Notes under the pieces: model-generated
What the model saw: the letters and a program-made list of their open reading frames with translations, nothing else
Database searches by the model: none
What the model was told of the DNA's origin: nothing
Position numbers and translations under genes: made by a program
Shown here: positions 57,248-64,000 of the stretch, piece by piece
Position numbering within the stretch: the stretch's first letter is position 1
How the letters are laid out: each line of letters starts with the position of its first letter
From: Lingula anatina
Taxonomy: Eukaryota > Brachiopoda > Lingulata > Lingulida > Lingulidae
Assembly (NCBI RefSeq): GCF_001039355.2
Contig: NW_019774936.1
Coordinates: 1-64,000 of the forward strand
Length of the DNA: 64,000 nt
Direction of reading: 5' to 3'

Positions 57248-60046
57248 TGGGTTCTGTAGTATTTATAAATCTTTAAAAAATATAGCTTTTAAAAACAATA
57301 AAAAGCGGGCTTCGGTGATACATGTATAAACAACATTAATATTTTTAATAGGCACTGCCCTCTATGCTAACCTTATTGAATGGCTGTTTCGAACGCTTGG
57401 CTGGAGATATGGCTACCTTGTACTCGCCGGTATTTTTCTTGTTTCTGGTAGGTACAAACTTTGCTATAAATTAAACACAGTCACATGTATATTATGTATG
57501 TATATTTCCATTTGACAGAAGAAAGAAGCTATCTTCATTTAAGAAATTCTAAGTAGTAGGCCTACTGCCATATTTTGCCTCTAGGAGAAAATGTCGCTAT
57601 CTACATCGTTTAACTTAAGTTGCATCTAGATTGTCAACAAAATTATAATTGGTATGATTTTGCAATTTCTTTAATGACAAGTATTTTATAGTGTTATTAC
57701 CACTTGGATGGTTCCAAAGTCCTGGTACTCAAGCAGGACCAGCAAATCAAGAAGCAGACGAGAAAGTTTTTGGAAGTGTCCAGCGGGTTTCCATCCTGTC
57801 AATGTGGTTTCTCAGTAATGTTGCAAACGGAATTGGACATAGCAACTCAACCGGAATTTTGGTAAAAATGCTGGAAACTTTGCACTGTCAAAATTTTGGG
57901 GTCAAAGTTTTCTTGTCAAATTAAGTGCGACTTTTTCTTAAAAGTCTTAGTTAAGATTTTATCTTTGATAAAGCAAAATAATGCCTATGTTTGATGAAAA
58001 GCTGTAATTGGGGACTTATAACTCAATGTAATAAATAAAACATTTAAACCAAAATGACGGCACAAGATTATATCGAGGTCATCTCTGCCAATTTTCGTGA
58101 CAATATCTTGTTCAGGATTGAAGTAGCGCCCCATGTCGATTGCTATCTAACATGAAAATAGAACGGTCTTAAATTACACGTTGCAACGACAAATATAAAA
58201 GCCAATATTTGATTTGGACGATGTTTTTATTGTTTTAAATCGGCACAAAGATAGATGCATTATTGAATAAATAGATGCAGGAAAATCTTGTTTTTGGTAT
58301 GATGATAATTAAGGGTTACAATATCCTTAAAGGGATACTATTCAAAATAAGTGAATAGTTACATATATCCCTCTTATTATTTTTATGCGCGTTTTTGCGT
58401 TGCTTACAGATGTGTTGCAACTTGTCTATCGGACATCAAATGCAAAATTTAAAGGTACACTCCATGGGTTTGAAAAACACCTAAATGCTTATTATTGCCA
58501 TCCACAGTTTCTTATAAAACCTTACATACACCTTTAAATGATATGACCTCTTAAATAATTTTCTAGAATGTTCCTGATGTTGTTACACTGTATTTCCATG
58601 GCAGCTCCGGAAGATGGTCTCTGGTTATAATGACTGGCCAGTTATTTTTAACTATATCAAATAATGTTAATTTTCTCGATTCCAAGTGCACGGAGGGCTG
58701 ATAAATGATTTGTGAGTACGAGAAATTTTATTATTTCCCCGGTAAAATGTTTCTTTGGCGGGAAAATTCCACAATTATTTGCGTGTGTGTGTTTATCCAA
58801 TTTTGATAATAATTATGTTTGATTTTAACACAGATCAAGCACTTAGAAGACATGGGTTTACCGTCTTATGTGGCAGTTCGGTTCATGACGACAGAGGCAG
58901 TTTGCAGTTTCCTTATTCGTTTAGCTACAACCCTAGTTGGTGACCATGTGAAGGGACATATATTGAAGATACACGCAGTTTTGGCGTTGATCTTAGCGGC
59001 AAACATGCTCTTGGGATATGCTGCCACGTCACCTACAGCATTTATACCATATAGTATAGGTACATTGCAATTGATTCCCAAGTGGATAGTAGTTGTTGCG
59101 ATTTCCCTTTGATTTAAGCGTGTAATGCGTACAGATCATTCGAAGTTGCTTTTCGTGACACTGTAAACGTTCCTACACCTGCAAATGAACTCTTATGGTA
59201 CATAGTTCGTTAAGATGATATTCAGTGCCCCCGCTTTCCCAAGAGGGGGGGGAAATAACACCCTAGCTACTGGCTCACAATATACACAGTAAAGGCCTGC
59301 TGTATTTGATATGTCCCAGAATTTAAATGCTTAGAAGAAGGGATTTCCCTGCCCTTTCCGCCTTCAATTTCCATAAATCTCTGTTACATACCGTGGCTTC
59401 TCCAATGCAGTGCTAATGCAATGTTTCCGTTCTGATAACAGTTCTAGGTTTTGGTCAGGGTCCATTATTCTCTGCCATGTATGCGTCATGCTCAGAAGTT
59501 ATGTCTGGACAAAACGTGCAACAAGTATATGTCCTCTGCATTGGTGGTATACACGTCGGAATGGCTGCAGCGCCGTATCTTTCAGGTATGAAATTCAACA
59601 AAATAAAGAAACAGTTGTCTTAAAATAATTATTTTCATATCTTGTGTAACTGTCAGGATAAGTGAACTATTGTAGCAGTTTGGGCATTTGTAAATAGAAA
59701 TTATACCTGATTAAAAGGTCGTTTAGTCATTTTATAATAATCTTGCATATAAAGATAGTAATTTGAAATTACAAAAAATGAACAACAAAGAAACGCCGTT
59801 TTCCAGGGCGCATAATTTCTCATTACAACACACACTTTTGCATCAAAATCCATACCACATCGATGATGCAGGATATTTTACATTATTTCAGGTGCTATAT
59901 ACGACTGGCAGAACTCCTACTCATTGGTCTTTGTGATATTGGCTATTGGGTATTTTATATGCGGCATAACTATGTCCACTATTGTAGTAATGAATAAATT
60001 TTCGACGAAAACAAAACACGCTGAGATAATTCCTATGCAGAAGTAA
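56120..60046 (+). CDS. MFS transporter copy D (MCT/OFA-like), 7 exons, 408 aa
   Basis: Exons 56120-56255, 56642-56941, 57352-57447, 57692-57861, 58834-59059, 59442-59585 and 59892-60046. Intron phases are 1,1,1,0,1,1. Intron 2 has the GC donor (G/GCAAGT) and the rest GT-AG. The protein starts MYYGWKFVLAT as in the paralogs. An in-frame upstream ATG at 56003 would add 39 residues without homology, so it was not chosen. The family signature RIAEWFPWDHRYHVLATSF is at the TM4-TM5 loop, LIEWLFRTLGWRYGY in TM5, a short charged loop before TM7, RLATTLVGDHVKGH after TM8, GFGQGPLFSAMYASC in TM10 and GAIYDWQNSYSLVF at TM12. The cytoplasmic tail ends HAEIIPMQK. It resembles monocarboxylate/oxalate:formate transporters by layout. 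The substrate is not determinable. Intron 2 contains a long (TA)n array, and intron 3 is the empty site for the B2 MITE. Confidence 0.85.
57180..57243 (+). repeat. (TA)n microsatellite
   Basis: About 63 bp of pure TA in intron 2 of copy D. It is capable of cruciform formation. Confidence 0.95.
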
Positions 60047-61764
60047 ATGCAAATCAGTAACTGGATACTGTGCTATCATTTTGCTCGTTCGAAATCATAT
60101 ATACAGATGTACTTTCTACAGCGGCAACAGTAAAATATTTGATTCGTACCTTTTTAAGAACAGCATGTCAAACACACGTTTGGGGCACGTAAGAGATGCC
60201 TTGCAGTGTACGTAAGAAGTATTTTTTTTTCTATTCCTATATAAGCATTTTGATATAGATATAGGCCTATATATTAAAATATAGACATTTATAATGGACT
60301 GCCCGTTGGTCAAAGCAAAAGTGCTAAAAACTGCTCAAAAGAAATCTATAATATGTACAAAACGCCTTACTGCCTTTTGGGTGTGCTGGAGATCATAAGA
60401 GAGGTACGTGTACCATCATATACTGTCGATATGAATATAGAATTCCTGTATCACTTACTGTGCATTATCAACTTTTCCCTTTTGTTAAATCTTCAACAAA
60501 TATAATACAAATAAATAAATAAATGTTATAGAAAACAGAACAACATGGTACTGCGGATTGGTTTGGAGCGTAAAAGTAAGATATGCTAAGTGTAAGGTCC
60601 CATTTAGAATAGGGGACTAACTAGTCCGAGGGTCAAATATGGCAACCCACCACAAAGCGAGTCGTCTAATCCGCTAGTAGACACTAAATAGATATCCCGT
60701 GCGGAAGTATTCAAGGGGTCGGCCATATTTGACCCTCGGACTTGTTAGTCCCCTATTCTGAATAAGGCTTAAGTTTAATGATTTAATGAAATCCTCAATT
60801 AAATATTTTTATCGCATCGTTTAAGACAAGAAATCATATACAACAGACTTAATGTTTGGCAGTGAGGAAAATAAATAACATTATGCCAACGTGAGGGGTG
60901 GGGTTGTGGTGGTCGCTTAAAAATTTAATGTTGAGTTTTGCGAACATATACTACTAGTATCATTGTAAGATTTCTGTTTGGCATATCTTTTACACAGATT
61001 GTGACATAGTTTGCATTTTGATTCTGTATTGTTTATTTGTTGCATTTGTATTTAATGTTCATCATCATAATTTCAAATCTGATTATAATTTATACTTCCT
61101 GACATCTTTCCCCTGGTACATTTTATTCAGAGCTGATAATAATTAAATATAAATTTTGTTGTATATATCCATTCATGAGTTTGTATTTAATAGTTTTCAT
61201 AAGTAAAGGCATAAATGCTTTCACTTTTATTATCAGGCTTCAGCCTTTTGAAATAGATGCACAGTATTGTGCCAAATTCAACCACGAAGTGTCCTTAAGT
61301 ACAGATATTCCACCCTTCAGTAAGTTAAGTTTCCTATGGTTTTTATTTTACTAATGAATGAAGTTGAATAATATATCATTAAAAACTGTCAACGCAGGTT
61401 AACACAGGCATTATTTATATAGTTAAACTGTAATTTGTCAATAAAGTACCAAAAAATGAAAAATAACGTGTTGATCATTTCCCATCCTCTTTTGACTTAG
61501 AAGTTGTGGTTGGCATGTTAGACAAGCAAACCTTTTCAATATCCAAACCACAATTCATTAATGACAACCGAATTAAAGCCGAGGCTTTAAAGTCCTTGAC
61601 ATCTAAATACCACTGTGAAATATAAGTAAGGAATTTTATAACCAAAGCCATAAAATGTTTGACTACTTTTTAAAAGTATGAACAAACGTAAATTTCAAAT
61701 TTCAATACACTTGGAGCAAATACAAATGTTCTTCGCAACATTTATTCGAAGTATTATTTTATAT
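60047..61764. other. 3' flank of transporter D and intergenic sequence
   Basis: 60047-60400 is homologous to the B2 3' flank and is a likely 3' UTR. Beyond that, apart from one MITE at 60604-60763, I see no gene. Confidence 0.4.
60604..60763. mobile_element. 160-bp MITE with about 38-bp TIRs
   Basis: The left TTAGAATAGGGGACTAACTA and CCGAGGGTCAAATATGGC mirror the right GCCATATTTGACCCTCGG and TTAGTCCCCTATTCTGAA. It has no coding sequence. Confidence 0.82.
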
Positions 61765-62333
61765 GAGGGCGAGTCAATATATAACCAGCCTAACAAATTT
61801 CCCATCAACCGAGACATCCACGATTTTCACGCATTGTTTCAATACATGTATTGTACCTGGGTACAAAACTATACATGAATACGGTCATTTGTTTGTCAGA
61901 TATTGAATGTCAAACATGGCTAGTGATGTAAAAGCAAGCTTTTCATCAAAAATGGAGTACCGTGCTGTAATTCGGTACTTGCATTTGAAATTTGAAAGGT
62001 AAAACTGGTAAGGACATACATGCCGAGTTAGTTGACGTGTATGGGTCTTTTGCACCATATCATGCGCAAGTAAAATTCTGGGTTGGGGAGTTTAAACGCG
62101 GTAGAACGTCTTTAGAAGATGAATCCAGGTCTGGACGCCCTGTGGACGAAGAAGTCGTGGCCGCAGTTGAGGAGTGGTTCAATGGAAAGGACCCTGACTT
62201 CTTCACTTCTGGGCTGATTGCACTTGAACACCGTTGGTCCAAGTGCATTGCCCTGGAGGGAAATTATATTGAAAAAGAAGAAGTAGATCTCAACCCGAAA
62301 TAGGTTAGGCTGGTTATTTATTGACTCGCCCTC
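61765..62333 (+). mobile_element. Internally deleted mariner-like element
   Basis: The terminal repeats GAGGGCGAGTCAATATATAA and (complemented) GAGGGCGAGTCAATAAATAA continue to CCAGCCTAAC. Between them is a transposase remnant. An ATG at 61917 reads a helix-turn-helix start (EYRAVIRYLHLK) and then shifts frame. The next frame (61992-62303, 103 codons) carries KGKTGKDIHAEL, FWVGEFKRGRTSLEDESR and SGRP, and then jumps directly to the C-terminal mariner block (LEHRWSKCIALEGNYIEKE). The whole DD(34)D catalytic core is missing. It is a non-autonomous derivative. A TA target duplication is not clear at the present ends. Confidence 0.85.
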
Positions 62334-63495
62334 CACCGCTTTGGTCATGTTTCTGCATCTCTTTTAAACACTGATCTCTTTATTCGAAAACAAAAACGCC
62401 TGACTATACCGTGCTCTAACAAAAACGCTGCGAGTGAATCTGAAAACTTCCATAAAAAGGATTTAGATACAACATAGCTGTGATAGTCCATAACTCTACA
62501 TTCACAGTACCATGAACTAGTGTGTATTAAATGTCAATTTTATGAAGAAAAATGAATACTATAGTACCAGCAGTTACGTGTTAGACACGAGTAAACTCGC
62601 CAATAAATAATCCAAACTATCGCATTTGCGGTCAGCACATAAAAATATTTCGTACCAGTAGCATAATGGCAAGAAATATGAAGCAAGTGGGCCCAAAAGA
62701 AATTACTTTGGACGATTTGGGGTTTATAACACTCCAGATATTTTACATTTGCAAAAATGGAAAAGCATGTTAATTTCTAGTAATATTGTCAGAGCAGACT
62801 TTCAGGAGTAACTTGTTTGGTCGGTCAACTGTGCAACAACAAATAAACTTACTATAGTCTATAAGGTGTCTCTCAATATCATTTCAACCCGTTTTCATAA
62901 TATTACTGTGAATATAATTTATGTTTATAGATTTTGCTAAAAATGTATGACATTGTAAGTATTGAAGATCTCTAACCAAACAACAAGTACGAATTTTTTT
63001 AAGTCGTCAGCAAATACAGTAACTCTTTGTCCTTTCGGATCATTTACACCTTCTCACCAATCTTTCAAGTATAGGTACCATATTTAAAGGGCAGTGAAAC
63101 TGGTCATCTCGGGGCGAAACCAGTGCAAATATTGTACATTTTTGCCAAGAATGGATATTCTGTCAATTTACTTCACAGAGGTTTATAACTCCTTAAGACA
63201 CATCTTCACACCACCAATTTCCATTAAAATCTGTTGACTCCCACCTTGCTGCTATTTGGTTGGGTTTCAATTATCATAATAATTATATGTACAAAGGATA
63301 ATGATATTAATGTAGTATAGTTTAACTCAAATGACGCCTTGATAAATGGCATGATATGCTAACCATACACAGTGAGTTGGGTTATATATATATATACTCT
63401 CTGTTGAACAAAGTTGAATACACAGTGCGTCCGCGCGTACGCCTGCAAGCGCCCTTGTACTTTGCTACTGTGTATAAGAATCTTGCACATTTATG
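62334..63495. other. Intergenic, upstream of transporter E
   Basis: No exon supported. There is a short (TA)n run near 63386-63396, about 100 bp before the next start codon. Confidence 0.35.
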
Positions 63496-63631
63496 ATGTA
63501 TCATGGATGGAAGTTAGTATTTGTTTCGGTTATGTGTTTTATGACTTTTAACGGATATCACATGAGCTGGGGTGTGTTTAACGCCACTTTTGCCGAGGAT
63601 TCTGCCATAGGTGGAAGTCTTGCGACAATAG
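63496..63631 (+). CDS. MFS transporter copy E, exon 1 (gene continues beyond window)
   Basis: A 136-bp exon of the exact family length and phase, ending with a GT donor (ATAG/gtaagg). It encodes MYHGWKLVFVSVMCF, then SWGVFNATFAED and GGSLATIG. A second ATG immediately upstream (63493) could add one Met. The downstream 369 bases contain no exon 2. By analogy with copy D, that exon would lie just past the window edge. It is closest in wording to copy D (FNGYHMSWGVFNA against FSGYQMSWGVFNA). Confidence 0.75.
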
Positions 63632-64000
63632 GTAAGGACAGTATTGAAGTTAATGAACACAAACTAGAGTACATGTAAATTCATCTTACCGTTGTTAGCT
63701 TACGGCCAGCTTACCTCATTTGTCGGCCTTTCGTGCTATAGGCGACCATACCTGCTTTAGGTACCCTTACCATGTGGTGAACGGCAATTGTGGTCAGACT
63801 GATGTTAGTATATATATTGTCACTCACTGACCGCTAGGTCAACCGCAGAAGCTGATGAACATTTTGCTCAATAAGTTAATGGTCAAAATGTTACACGAAA
63901 AACGTTTTTGTCTAAGAGACACTATAGTTTGACTTTAATTGATACATTTATATGCATTTTTAACAGATGAGCAGCGAGTGAGAGTAAGCGTTGAAGTAGG

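Noticed and set aside
1-64000. CRISPR arrays, phage or bacterial defence systems
   Set aside because: The sequence is eukaryotic with split genes. No evenly spaced direct repeats or prokaryotic operons were seen.

Overview
The window is animal nuclear DNA. Genes are split into short exons with GT/GC...AG introns, the background is AT-rich, and there is dense microsatellite, MITE and DNA-transposon content. The repeated TACATGTA and TAGGCCTA style words, together with heavy small-indel and insertion polymorphism between near-identical blocks, suggest a highly polymorphic marine invertebrate. I cannot name the species. It is a draft assembly: one 331-base N gap (17811-18141) and three single-N joins (8546, 25133, 36677). 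Each single N sits at or within about 20 bp of the edge of a long direct duplication.

Layout. 1-6.3 kb: two tandem paralogous genes for small secreted six-cysteine proteins, plus the promoter of a decayed third copy. 6.5-11.1 kb: a repeat cluster holding a Tc1-like transposon with about 400-bp inverted repeats. 11.6-63.6 kb: a tandem family of 12-TM major facilitator transporters (MCT/OFA-like). The members are one minus-strand pseudogene (A) and its orphan duplicate exon 1 (A'), plus-strand copies B1 (exons 1-3 only), B2 (complete), C (complete), D (complete) and E (exon 1 only, cut by the window end). The complete copies share seven exons, the same intron phases (1,1,1,0,1,1), and a conserved non-canonical GC donor in intron 2. 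34.9-36.2 kb: an intronless minus-strand class A GPCR lies between B2 and C. A duplicate at 39.5-40.8 kb carries two frameshifting indels.

Interpretation. Three block pairs are near-identical: 6.5-8.5 / 8.55-10.1 kb, 16.9-23.0 / 25.15-29.3 kb, and 31.7-36.7 / 36.7-41.4 kb. They look like two haplotypes laid end to end by the assembler rather than true tandem genes. If so, the real locus is A(-) B(+) GPCR(-) C(+) D(+) E(+). Insertions present in one block and absent from the other (MITEs at 26.5 and 38.1 kb, a hairpin rearrangement at 26.0 kb, a GT-array expansion at 32.4 kb) would then be polymorphisms.

No prokaryotic-type system, CRISPR array, rRNA or confident tRNA was seen. The most novel coding material is the small secreted protein pair and the divergent transporter clade. 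The mobile elements are numerous, and several can be dated or delimited because an empty paralogous site is present in the same window.
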